Origin: CAVZCC01 sp963773765
GTDB taxonomy: Bacteria > Actinomycetota > Acidimicrobiia > Acidimicrobiales > Microtrichaceae
Assembly: GCA_963773765.1 (NCBI GenBank)
Contig: CAVZCC010000003.1
Location: 124,001 to 188,000, forward strand
Direction of reading: 5' to 3'
DNA: 64,000 nt
The notes under the pieces were generated by a model that was not told the DNA's origin, did not search any database, and saw only the letters and a list, made by a program, of their open reading frames with translations. The translations under genes and the position numbers were made by a program. Of the stretch, positions 9,366 to 17,849 are shown piece by piece (within the stretch, counting starts at the first letter, position 1; each line of letters starts with the position of its first letter).

Positions 9366-9923
9366 ATGCGACACCTCCGACTCGCCGCCCTCGCCCTCCT
9401 CCTGGCCGTCCCGCCGGCCTTCGTGGTCTCGACGACCGACGCCGGCGCCGCCCGGGAACGCCCGTACTGCGGCATCACCTGGGGGAGCCGCCCGAAGGCC
9501 GCCGGAAGCGGCCCGGTCGCCCCGCCGAGCCCGATCGACGCCGTCCGCACCGGCCGCCACAGCTGTTATGACCGCTTGGTCATCGACCTCCAGGGGCGAC
9601 CCGTCGGGTACCGCGTGGGTTACGTCAGCCAGGTGGTCGATCAGGGACGCGGTGAGCCCATCGCTCTCCGGGGCGGGGCATTCATCGACGTGACCGTCTT
9701 CGCGCCGGCCTACGACCTGAACGGCACACCGACGGTGGACCTGGGGGCACTGCCGAGGACCAGCGGGTACCGCACCTTCCGTCAGGTGGCCTCCGGTGGG
9801 TCGTTCGAGGGCTACACCACGATCGGCCTGGGAGTCCGGGCCCGCCTGCCGTTCCGGGTCTTCACGCTGTCCGGGCCCGGCTCGGGATCCCGCTTGGTGA
9901 TCGACGTCGCGCACCGCTGGTGA
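9366..9923 (+). CDS. secreted AMIN-like domain protein
   Basis: 185 residues from ATG 9366, behind an AAAGGA ribosome site. Residues 1-28 are a Sec signal peptide ending near DAGAA. The mature part has the actinobacterial AMIN-like layout: YCGITWGS, then RTGRHSCYDRLVIDL, a central VDLGALPRTSGYRTFRQV, and a last strand SRLVIDVAHRW. Two cysteines (one in YCGI, one in SCYD) could pair. AMIN domains often bind cell-wall polymers; no activity is claimed. It is divergent from glpD across 87 bases. Confidence 0.72.
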   Translation: MRHLRLAALALLLAVPPAFVVSTTDAGAARERPYCGITWGSRPKAAGSGPVAPPSPIDAVRTGRHSCYDRLVIDLQGRPVGYRVGYVSQVVDQGRGEPIALRGGAFIDVTVFAPAYDLNGTPTVDLGALPRTSGYRTFRQVASGGSFEGYTTIGLGVRARLPFRVFTLSGPGSGSRLVIDVAHRW

Positions 9924-9944
9924 TCTGGCGTCGCGTCCCAGATC
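9922..9944 (+). terminator. hairpin after the AMIN-like gene
   Basis: GATCTGG (9922-9928) and CCAGATC (9938-9944) form a perfect 7-base stem with a 9-base loop, overlapping the stop codon of the AMIN-like gene. No T-run follows, as is common in high-GC actinobacteria. Confidence 0.45.
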
Positions 9945-9982
9945 TCGCAGGGCCGATCGGGCCGGAAGCCCTGGTGTCCAGG

Positions 9983-9999
9983 GCCCGAGAGGAGAGTCG
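9983..9999 (-). repeat. partial copy of the tRNA-Thr 3' end (left att-like remnant)
   Basis: Seventeen bases, gcccgagaggaga[g]tcg, match the 3' acceptor and T-arm of the tRNA-Thr gene at 21381-21453 with one mismatch, in the same orientation. The preceding 25 or so bases (gggccggaagccctggtgtccag) also resemble those before the copy at 20000 (gggccggagacccttgtgttccag), so the similarity reaches beyond the tRNA. It may mark the left edge of an integrated element. Confidence 0.5.
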
Positions 10000-10015
10000 G
10001 GAAAGTCGGCCCGAC

Positions 10016-10128
10016 GCTGCGCACGGGCTGCTCACCGGAGGATTCGTCCCGACACTCCACGGCGAGGAACAGGCCCCCGGCCACCGCGCTGGAACCCGAC
10101 TCGGTGAGCTCCAGCTAGGTGGTCGTGG
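10016..10128 (-). pseudogene. remnant of a TAP-like peptidase gene
   Basis: Two blocks are colinear with the intact peptidase gene at 15398-16936. Bases 10016-10047 match about 15641-15672, and 10053-10128 match about 15807-15881 (long shared run ccgactcggtgagctccag). The roughly 130 bases between the blocks in the intact gene are missing. The fragment is in the same orientation and has no open frame of its own. It lies right beside the tRNA-Thr remnant, so it looks like debris of a duplication or recombination in the island. Confidence 0.6.
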
Positions 10129-10140
10129 GATGCGTTCGGG

Positions 10141-11727
10141 TCACAACGACGAGATCACGCCGACCGGGGTGTTGGTCCCGTCGTGGGTGCCGTTGCCGAG
10201 CTGACCCTCCCCGTTGGCCCCCCAGCAGCGGGCGGTCGCCGCCGCGGTCCGCGCGCAGGTGGCGTAGTGGCCCACCGCGATCGACGTGAGGTCGGACGGC
10301 CCCGCGACCGGGACCGGGGTGGTGGATCCGGCGTTGGTGCCGTCACCGAGCTGGCCGTAGTTGTTGTTCCCCCAGCACCGGGAGGAACCGTCGCCCAGCG
10401 ACGCGCAGGAGTGCACCGCGCCGAGGCCCACGGACGTCGCTCCCGTGATGCCCACCACGGGGACCGGGAGGCTGCTCCCGGTGGTGGTCCCGTCACCCAA
10501 CTGTCCGTAGGCGTTGGCTCCCCAACACCGGACCGTTCCACCGGCCAGCACGGCACACGTGGTGTCGTAGGGCCCCGCTACCACCGACGTGGCCCCGGCG
10601 ATGCCCACCGCGTCCACCGGTGTGGCGCTGGACAGCATCGTGCCGTCACCCAGTTCGCCGAAGTCGTTGCTGCCCCAGCACCTCACTGCGCCGCCAGCCA
10701 CCAACGCACATGCATGCGAGCCACCCGCGCTGACGGCGGTGGCTCCGGTGATACCGGCGATCGGCGAGGCGGAGGGAACGCCCGCCCCCCAGCACGAGAC
10801 GGTGCCGTCGCCCAGAACCACACAGGAGCGGGAGACACCGGCGGTGAGCACGGTCGCACCGACCACGCCCGAGACCTGGACGGGCACGGGGCTGCCCGCC
10901 GTGGTGCCGTCGCCCAGCTGTCCCGCCGAGTTCGCCCCCCAACACCACACGGAGCCGTCACCGAGCAGGGCACAGGTATGGTTCTCGCCGGCCGCGACTG
11001 CGGACACCCCGGCCAGACCCGTCACCTCCACCGGAACCACCGCATCGATGCCCGGATCCGACGTGCCGTTGCCCAGCTGGCCGTAGGTGTTGTTCCCCCA
11101 GCACCTCACGGACCCACCCGCCATCAGGGCGCAGGCGTGATACCCGCCTGCTGCCACCTGTTCCACGCCGGTGAGCGGCGGGCGGGTCGTGGACCCCGCC
11201 GGGTGCAGCACGAACGGACCGTCGGACACCATGCTCAGCGAGGTGAGTCCCGTACCGGCGCAGCTTCCGGTGCCGCCGGTGGACCGCATCGGGACGTACG
11301 CCGTCGCCCCGGCCCACAACCCGCCGGTGAAGGCCAACTTGAACACGATGGGCGCCTCGAGCTGGGCCGTGTAGGTCGAGACCGATCCGTTGCTCCAGGT
11401 GATCTGCCCGCTGCCGGTTCCCCACAGCTGACCGGACGGGTGCCACAGGCATGCGTCCTGCAGCTGCATCGTCCCGGTCAGCGTTCCGCCCGTGATGCCC
11501 TGCCCGGTGGCATCGGTGCACCCGGACAGTTCGGATCCGGGCTGGGCGGTGACCGTGACGTCGTCGTTGCCGTCCTGCGCCGGAGGTGAGTAGTTGACCG
11601 ACACGGCCAGTTCGCTGCAGGAGATGAGGGGGTCCGGCGGCGGTGGAGGTTCCGGAACACACGCCGCGAGGGCGATGCCCACGACCAGTGTCGACAGTCC
11701 CCCGTGAACCAGGCGCTTGAACGTCAT
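10141..11727 (-). CDS. secreted RCC1-repeat lipoprotein
   Basis: 528 residues from ATG 11727, with a GGGGGAGG ribosome site. The N-terminus is a lipoprotein signal with lipobox LAAC, followed by a Pro-rich linker. Residues about 35-175 are a beta-rich domain with three cysteines. From about residue 185 to the end there are seven RCC1-like blades, each of the form HxCALxxGGxVRCWGxNxYGQLGxGT; blade three is shortened. Each blade has a cysteine pair about ten residues apart, which could form one disulfide per blade outside the cell. RCC1 propellers serve in protein binding; the partner is unknown. It lies at the left end of the proposed island. Confidence 0.85.
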   Translation of the reverse strand: MTFKRLVHGGLSTLVVGIALAACVPEPPPPPDPLISCSELAVSVNYSPPAQDGNDDVTVTAQPGSELSGCTDATGQGITGGTLTGTMQLQDACLWHPSGQLWGTGSGQITWSNGSVSTYTAQLEAPIVFKLAFTGGLWAGATAYVPMRSTGGTGSCAGTGLTSLSMVSDGPFVLHPAGSTTRPPLTGVEQVAAGGYHACALMAGGSVRCWGNNTYGQLGNGTSDPGIDAVVPVEVTGLAGVSAVAAGENHTCALLGDGSVWCWGANSAGQLGDGTTAGSPVPVQVSGVVGATVLTAGVSRSCVVLGDGTVSCWGAGVPSASPIAGITGATAVSAGGSHACALVAGGAVRCWGSNDFGELGDGTMLSSATPVDAVGIAGATSVVAGPYDTTCAVLAGGTVRCWGANAYGQLGDGTTTGSSLPVPVVGITGATSVGLGAVHSCASLGDGSSRCWGNNNYGQLGDGTNAGSTTPVPVAGPSDLTSIAVGHYATCARTAAATARCWGANGEGQLGNGTHDGTNTPVGVISSL

Positions 11728-11766
11728 GGTCGACCTCCCCCGTCGTCAATGTCGTTGCGGAACACA

Positions 11767-11850
11767 CTATCTGGTGCGGTTGGTCGTGGGGAGCTCCACC
11801 ACCAACGTGGTCCCGGTCGGCGAGCCGTCCCGCGGGCACGAGGGCTCCGC
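11767..11850 (-). pseudogene. possible histidine-kinase tail remnant in a 271-base gap
   Basis: The gap between the RCC1 and glycosyltransferase genes has no convincing gene. A short minus-strand stretch reads GSPTGTTLVVELPTTNR then stop, which resembles the last strand of sensor-kinase ATPase domains. Only about 15 residues match, and nothing upstream continues the domain. The gap must also hold the divergent promoters of its neighbours. Confidence 0.18.
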
Positions 11851-11998
11851 AGGTTCACCCGGCTGCATGAGCGTTCGCTGAGCGTCAGGTGGAGAACCGG
11901 GTGAGAACCCGCAGGGAGCCCGCCCACCCGCTCGGGGCCCGGAGAATTCGGGGCGGGCTCCCAGCTTCCCCTCAGGAACGCCCGCCAGGATCGGTGTC

Positions 11999-13186
11999 GT
12001 GCAGTCCCTGATTGTCCCTGAACCCGTGGACACCGCCGGTGCGGCCGGCGCCGCCTCCCCCGTGGTCGACGTGGTCATCCCCGTGCACGACGAGGAGTCG
12101 GTCCTGGCCCGCAGCGTCGGTCTGGTGCACGCCTACCTGTCCGACGGGTTCCCGTTCTCGTGGCGCATCACCATCGCCGACAACGCCTCCACGGACCGCA
12201 CCTGGGCCGTGGCCCGCGAGCTGGCCGATCACCTGGACGGTGTCATGGCCCTCCGCCTGGACCGGAAGGGGCGGGGCCTGGCCCTGCGGACCGCATGGGC
12301 CCGAAGCGACGCTGCCGTGGTGGCCTACATGGACGTCGACCTGTCGACCGGGCTGGATGCCTTCCTGCCGCTGGTGGCGCCCCTCGTGTCCGGCCACTCG
12401 GACCTGGCCATCGGGTCCCGGCTCGCGGCCAGCGCCCACGTCGCCCGCGGACCTCGCCGCGAGCTGATCTCGCGCTCCTACAACCGGATCCTCCGCACGG
12501 TCTTCGCGTCCAAGGTGCGCGACGCCCAGTGCGGGTTCAAGGCCGTCCGGGCCGACATCGCTCGCCAACTCCTGCCGGAGGTCCAGGACGACGGATGGTT
12601 CTTCGACACCGAGCTCCTGCTCCTGGCCGACCACAACGGGCTCCGGATCCACGAGCTGCCGGTCGACTGGATCGACGACCCGGACAGCAGCGTGGACGTG
12701 GTGGGGACCGCGGCCGGCGACCTGGCCGGGACGGCCCGCATCGGCATGGCGGTTCCTGACCGGTCGGGGCCATGTGGACCTGGCCGGGTCCGAACGGCTG
12801 GAACCACACGACGATCTCGGCCGCCGGCTGGTCACGTTCGGGGTGATCGGTGCGGTCAGCACGACGGTCTCGCTCGCCCTGTTCCTGCTGCTGCGTCCTG
12901 CAATCGGCCCCTTGGTGGCCAACGTCGTCGCGCTGGGAGCGACCTTCGCGGCCAACGCCTGGGCCAACGCCCGCTTCACGGCGCGGCGCCGACGGGTCCA
13001 CTGGCCCCGGGCGGTGGCGACGTTCCTGGTGTCGGTGGCCCTGTCCACGGCCGCGCTCTCATGGTCCGTGCCCTCGGCGCCGGCCCGGCGGTCGAGGTGG
13101 TCGTGCTCCTCGCGTCCTGGCTGGCAGCGTCCATGGCCCGCCTGGCCCTGGTGGACGGCTGGACCGGGCGGGACGGCCGGCCGTGA
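11999..13186 (+). CDS. bifunctional GT2 glycosyltransferase / GtrA-like protein, frameshifted
   Basis: The first 245 or so residues are a family 2 glycosyltransferase of the polyprenyl-phosphate sugar type: VVIPVHDEESVL, IADNASTDRT, a DVDLSTGLDAF metal motif, and CGFKAVR. The second part is a GtrA-like domain with four hydrophobic segments (FGVIGAVSTTVSLALFLLL, PLVANVVALGATFAANAWANARF and later VEVVVLLASWLAA). This fusion is known in actinobacteria and would make and flip a lipid-linked sugar. The frame shifts near 12750 (+1) and near 13065 (two extra or one missing base). The stop overlaps the next start (GTGA at 13183), supporting the repaired reading. Confidence 0.82.
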   Translation: MQSLIVPEPVDTAGAAGAASPVVDVVIPVHDEESVLARSVGLVHAYLSDGFPFSWRITIADNASTDRTWAVARELADHLDGVMALRLDRKGRGLALRTAWARSDAAVVAYMDVDLSTGLDAFLPLVAPLVSGHSDLAIGSRLAASAHVARGPRRELISRSYNRILRTVFASKVRDAQCGFKAVRADIARQLLPEVQDDGWFFDTELLLLADHNGLRIHELPVDWIDDPDSSVDVVGTAAGDLAGTARIGMAVPDRSGPCGPGRVRTAGTTRRSRPPAGHVRGDRCGQHDGLARPVPAAASCNRPLGGQRRRAGSDLRGQRLGQRPLHGAAPTGPLAPGGGDVPGVGGPVHGRALMVRALGAGPAVEVVVLLASWLAASMARLALVDGWTGRDGRP

Positions 13187-15361
13187 CCACCGGGACCACC
13201 ACCGAGGTCACCAGCGGGCATCCCGCCGAGGGAGCGGCCGCGCCTCCGGAAGACGGCCCGTCCGAGCGGCTCGCCTCCGGGTTCCTCCGAGGCCACCCCG
13301 GCGACCCGGCCTGGGCCCGGCCTGCGCTGCTGGCCCTGCTGGTGGGCACCGGCGTCCTGTACCTGTGGGCCCTGTCCGCGAACGGCTGGGCCAATGAGTT
13401 CTACTCCGCCGCGGCGCAGGCCGGGTCACGCAGCTGGAAGGCCTTCTTCTTCGGCTCGTCCGACGCAGCCAACTCGATCACCGTGGACAAGCCCCCGGCC
13501 TCGTTGTGGCCGCAGGCCCTCTCGATCCGCATGTTCGGCCTGAGCTCGTGGTCCATGCTCGTCCCCCAGGCCCTGATGGGGATCGCCACCGTCGGCGTCG
13601 TGTACACGACCGTCCGACGGCGCTTCACCGCGGGTGCGGGCCTCCTGGCCGGGGTGGTCCTGGCCCTCACCCCGGTCGCGGCCCTGATGTTCCGGTTCAA
13701 CAACCCCGATGCCCTGCTCACCCTCCTGCTCGCCCTGGCGGCGTACGCCGCGTTGCGCGCCGTCGAGGAGGACCGACTGCGGTGGTACGTCCTCTGCGGC
13801 GCGGCGGTCGGGTTCGGCTTCCTGACCAAGCAGTTGCAGGCCTTCCTGGTGGTGCCGGGGTTCGCGCTGGCACTCCTCATCGCCGGTCAAGGCTCGATCT
13901 GGCGGCGACTCCGGGGCCTGGTGGTGGCCGGCCTGGCGCTCCTGGCATCGGCCGGGTGGTGGGTCGCCGCCGTCGAGCTCTGGCCCGCGTCGTCCAGGCC
14001 CTACATCGGCGGGTCCGAGGGGAACAGCTTCCTGGAACTGACCTTCGGCTACAACGGCCTGGGCCGGATCACCGGCGACGAGGCCGGAGGGCCCGTCGGC
14101 GGGCCCGGTGGTGGGGGCGGCTTCTCGGCCAGCAAGGGCATCACCCGCATGTTCGACGGCGTGATCGGCGGCCAGATCGCCTGGCTGATCCCGGCCGCGC
14201 TCATGGCACTGGTGGTCGGCCTGTGGCTCCGGGGTCGGGCCCCGCGCACCGACGCACAGCGGGCGTCACTCATCGTGTGGGGGACCTGGCTGGTGGTCAC
14301 CGCAGCGGTGTTCAGCTTCATGGGCGGGATCTTCCACGAGTACTACACCGTCGCCCTGGCCCCGGCGGTCGCCGCGCTGGTGGGCATCGGCGGCTCGATG
14401 CTGTGGGGGCGCCGGCCACAGTGGGCCGCCATGGCGACCGGTGCGGTCGCCGTCGGCCTGTCGACCTGGTGGGCCCATGACCTGCTCAGCCAGCGCGGCG
14501 TCGTGGAACCCCTGGCTGACGGCCGCGGTGACGCTGGCCGGCGGGGCGGCAACCGTCGGGTTCCTGGTGCTCGCCGCGCTCGACGCGCGCCACACCCTTG
14601 TGCCCCGAGCTGCCTACGTCGGCGTCTCGGCGCTGGCCCTGGCCGCTGTCCTGGCCGGACCGGCCGCGTGGACCGTCCAGACTGCGACGACGGCACACCG
14701 TGGTTCCATCGTGACCGCCGGACCCACGGTGGCGGGGGCCACCGGCCCCGGCGCGGGCATGGCTTTCCCCGGTGGTGAGGCCGGGCCGTCCGACGACACT
14801 CCGTCCGGCGCCGGGGGCGGCATGGCGATGCCCGGCATGGGCGGCGGCGAGCCGTCCCAGGAGGTGGTGGACGCCCTCATGCAGGACGCCAACGAGTTCG
14901 AGTGGGTCGCCGCCATCCCGGGCGCGACGGCGGCCGCGTCCTACCAGCTCGCGACGGAGGAGCCCGTCATGCCGGTCGGCGGCTTCAGCTCGACCGACCC
15001 CTCGCCGACGCTGGAGCAGTTCCAGCAACTCGTGGCCGACAGGAAGGTCCACTGGTACATCCCCGGCGGCATGGGCGGACGTCCGGGAGGAACGCCCGGT
15101 GGACCCCCGGGCGGCGGGCTCCCGAACGGCGGCCCACCGCCCGCGGGCCTGGACCTGCCGAACGGGATGGAGCTGCCGAACGGGATGGAGCTGCCCAACG
15201 GAATGGAGCTGCCGGAAGGAATGCAGCTGCCCGGCGCCGGGCCGGGCGGTGCCGGTGGCACCTCCCAGGAGATCAGCGCCTGGGTGACGACGACGTTCAC
15301 CGCGGCCACGGTCGACGGCGTGACGCTCTACGACCTCACGAAACCGGTCGGGTCCGGCTGA
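13183..15361 (+). CDS. GT39-type membrane glycosyltransferase (ArnT/YkcB-like), frameshifted
   Basis: About 725 residues after repair. The N-terminal half is a polytopic PMT/ArnT-like transferase with the first-loop acidic pattern around ANEFYSAAAQAGSRSWKAFFFG and VDKPPASLWPQ, then many transmembrane helices. It would use the lipid-linked sugar made by the coupled GT2-GtrA gene. The frame shifts by +1 near 14500, where LLSQ joins WNPWLTAAVTLAGGAA. The exposed C-terminal part is Gly/Met/Pro-rich and carries a six-residue tandem repeat (LPNGME type, 15154-15230) before a final domain with EWVAAIPGA and KVHWYIPGG. Acceptor unknown. Confidence 0.83.
15154..15230 (+). repeat. 18-base tandem repeat inside the GT39 gene
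   Basis: About four imperfect copies of an 18-base unit (ctgccgaacgggatggag) encode LPNGME-type hexapeptides; the last copy drifts to LPEGMQ. The units stay in frame, so copy number can change without breaking the gene. It lies in the Gly/Pro-rich outer region. Confidence 0.85.
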
Positions 15362-15397
15362 GGCGTGGCCAGACCGGCCCGGCGCGGCGCCAACCGG

Positions 15398-16936
15398 TCA
15401 GGACGGCAGGACCCAGGCCGGTGGTCCGAGGTCGGCGAAGCACGGGAGCACGGGGTCACTCGCCGGATCCTCGATGAAGGCGACCACCATGTCCTCGGCA
15501 CACGCCTCGTTGCTCGGGCCGTGGCCGTAACCCGGGAACTCGTAGAACCACGACTGCTCCAGGGTGTCGGCCACCTGCTTGCTCCAGGCGGGCGGCGTGA
15601 TCGGGTCGTACCGGCCGGCCGTGACCAGGGTGGGGACGTCGCTGCGCACGGGCTCGCCGGACGACTCGTCAGCCGGTGGCACGGTCCACCGCCGGCAGTC
15701 GTCGAGCGACGAGGATCCCTCGGTCGCCGACAGCAGCCAGGGGGGAACCTCCTCCTGCTGCTGGTCCAGCTCGCCCTCGTCGGCGAAGGGTGCCCGTTCC
15801 CGGCATTCCACGGAGAGGTAGAGGCCCTCGGCCACCGCGTCGGCACCCGACTCGGTGAGCTCCAGGTAGGTGGTCGTGGCCAGGCTGAAGTCCCCCTGCT
15901 CGAAGGAACGCAGGAGGAACGGGAGCAACGGGATGATCTGGGCCGAGTAGAGGGCCTGGAAGGCCGCCTGCACCGTTCGGTCACCGTCCCACCGCACCGT
16001 GGTGGGACGACCGTCCACGGGGTGGGGGACGGTGACGTCCACGGGAGTCTCCTCGAGCTGCTCGTAGAGCATCCCGATCCGCTGGTAGAGGTCCGGGTAG
16101 GCCGCGGCGCACCCCGGATCTGCGTCGCACCCGTCGGCGAGCTGGCGGAACGCCCGCTCACCCCCCGGGGCGAGCGACGCGTAGCTCTCGACCTCGGCGG
16201 GATACACCGAGTCGAGCACGGCACTGCGGACGGGACCGGGGTGGCGACGGAGCACCTCCAGCCCGAGTCGGGTCCCGTACGAGACCCCGTACAGGTTCCA
16301 GCGCTCGTAGCCGAGCGCCTGACGCGCCGCCTCCAGGTCGTCCGCAGCGGTGGCCGTGTCGTAGGTGTCGAACGCCGGAGCGCCGCTGCGGACCCGTGCG
16401 AAGCAGGCTGAGGTGGCCTGCTCCGACGCCGACAGCTGCTCCGGGGTGCCGAGGGCGGTGGCGTACGACCCGGTGTCGGCCGCTTCGACCTCGGGGCAGT
16501 CGAAGGACGGCGTGGCCAACGGCGACCCCCGTTGACCCACCACCACGATCGTGCGCGACCCGGCGATCGGCAGCTCGGACAAGGACTCCGCCTGGCCGAC
16601 TCCGTCTCCGCCGGGACCACCGTCGAGGTACACCACCGGGTCCGAGGTCGGACCGCCCGGCGGTTGGAGGACAGCGACGGGCAGTTCCACCGTCGGTCCG
16701 CCGTCCGATCCGTGACGCTCGGGTACCACCAGGGTCCCGCAGCTCACGGTGACCGGCGCGGTGGCGACCACGCCCTCCGGACACGGCCCGGACGCGAACG
16801 TGCCCGCGCCCACGACGGGTTCCTCGACCGTCGTCTCCGGAGCGGGCCCCGCCGACGGGTCCGAACGGTCGGAACTGCACCCGGTGGCCAGCATCGCCAC
16901 CGCGACGACGCCCAGCGCGACTCGGCGCTTGTCCAT
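15398..16936 (-). CDS. alpha/beta-hydrolase lipoprotein, tripeptidyl aminopeptidase-like
   Basis: 512 residues from ATG 16936 (ribosome site GGGAGGGAG). A signal with lipobox LATGC makes it a lipoprotein. The fold is an alpha/beta hydrolase with an oxyanion-loop DGGPGG, nucleophile Ser in GVSYGTR, and a C-terminal TAP-like domain with Asp in GRYDPITPP and His in PGYGHGPS. These are exported peptidases or esterases in Streptomyces and Mycobacterium. A decayed fragment of a sister copy lies at 10016-10128, and the fusion protein at 23581-25701 has a related but catalytically altered domain. Confidence 0.85.
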   Translation of the reverse strand: MDKRRVALGVVAVAMLATGCSSDRSDPSAGPAPETTVEEPVVGAGTFASGPCPEGVVATAPVTVSCGTLVVPERHGSDGGPTVELPVAVLQPPGGPTSDPVVYLDGGPGGDGVGQAESLSELPIAGSRTIVVVGQRGSPLATPSFDCPEVEAADTGSYATALGTPEQLSASEQATSACFARVRSGAPAFDTYDTATAADDLEAARQALGYERWNLYGVSYGTRLGLEVLRRHPGPVRSAVLDSVYPAEVESYASLAPGGERAFRQLADGCDADPGCAAAYPDLYQRIGMLYEQLEETPVDVTVPHPVDGRPTTVRWDGDRTVQAAFQALYSAQIIPLLPFLLRSFEQGDFSLATTTYLELTESGADAVAEGLYLSVECRERAPFADEGELDQQQEEVPPWLLSATEGSSSLDDCRRWTVPPADESSGEPVRSDVPTLVTAGRYDPITPPAWSKQVADTLEQSWFYEFPGYGHGPSNEACAEDMVVAFIEDPASDPVLPCFADLGPPAWVLPS

Positions 16937-17134
16937 GACTGCTCCCTCCCGTGTCCGGAGCGAGTCGATGCACTGACACGCGGCCGGATCACTTCCCGGG
17001 TGCCACAGTACCCATGCGCACACCGCCTCACCCGTCGATCCTGGGCTGCCTGGGCCGCTCCGAGCAGCAGCGACAGCCCCAGTCGTGGGAGGGCCACGGC
17101 GGGGCGGAACGTCCTGGCCCGCACTCGCCAGATC

Positions 17135-17695
17135 TCAGGTGGACGGTGCTCCGCCGTCGAGCAACTCCAGGAGCTTCACGGTCGTCTTCCAGCTTCGGAC
17201 GGTCATCAGCCGGTACTCGGGCGTCCCCATGATCTTGGACAGCTTGCTCTGCGTGCGCCGTTCGCTGAGTCGGGCGAAGTAGAGCACGCCGGTCCCGGCC
17301 CACGCCTGATCGACCCCATCGCGCAGCTGCACGATCCCCATCGCCTGCGTCGTCGTGAGCGGGGCCTTGATGAAGATCGCGTCGGAGTGGTACTCGTCCG
17401 GTCGTTCACCGAACCCCGGCGGCGCGGACCGGATGACGGACCGCAGCTGCCGCAGCGAGCGGACCACCACGACGATCGGCACACCGAACCGCTGCTCCAG
17501 GACCGCCTCGATGTGGTCCTCCAGTCCGGACGCCGGTCCATCGGCGGAGAACAGCACGTTGCCCGACTGGATGTAGGTGCTGACGTCAGCGAAACCGGCC
17601 CCGGTGAACGCCTCCCGCAGCTCCGCCATCGGGACGGGATTGCGACCGCCCACGTTGACGGCCCGCAGCAGCGCGACGTACCGGTTCGCAGCCAT
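17135..17695 (-). CDS. DUF1697 family protein
   Basis: 186 residues from ATG 17695, behind an AGGGGC site. The start RYVALLRAVNVGGRNPVPMAEL and the motif STYIQSGNVLFSA are diagnostic of DUF1697, a widespread cytoplasmic family of unknown role. Further family features are SDAIFIKAPL and the C-terminal MTVRSWKTTVKLLELL. Length is usual. It is divergent from the solute-binding lipoprotein gene. Confidence 0.88.
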   Translation of the reverse strand: MAANRYVALLRAVNVGGRNPVPMAELREAFTGAGFADVSTYIQSGNVLFSADGPASGLEDHIEAVLEQRFGVPIVVVVRSLRQLRSVIRSAPPGFGERPDEYHSDAIFIKAPLTTTQAMGIVQLRDGVDQAWAGTGVLYFARLSERRTQSKLSKIMGTPEYRLMTVRSWKTTVKLLELLDGGAPST

Positions 17696-17770
17696 GCCCC
17701 CTGTGTATCCGAACGGACGGGACCCCGCGCCGTCCGTCGCACACAGCGGACAAGGGCCGGACCCCGGCTG

Positions 17771-17798
17771 CGGCCACGGCCACGGCCACGGCCACGGC
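17771..17798. repeat. (GGCCAC)n hexamer repeat
   Basis: Four consecutive ggccac units lie in the 154-base divergent region between DUF1697 and the solute-binding gene, about 50-80 bases before the latter's start. Its position could alter promoter spacing if copy number changes. Confidence 0.8.
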
Positions 17799-17849
17799 GC
17801 TAGAGTGCGCGCCGAGATGTCCCCGGAGAGGTGCCGGCAAGCGCCGAGC

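Noticed and set aside
11999..15361. The separate short frames read as extra small membrane proteins
   Set aside because: They are pieces of one GT2-GtrA protein and one GT39 protein split by frameshifts; the joined sequences follow the families.
17771..17798. CRISPR-like repeats
   Set aside because: The units are contiguous hexamers with no spacers. No CRISPR array or cas gene was seen anywhere in the window.
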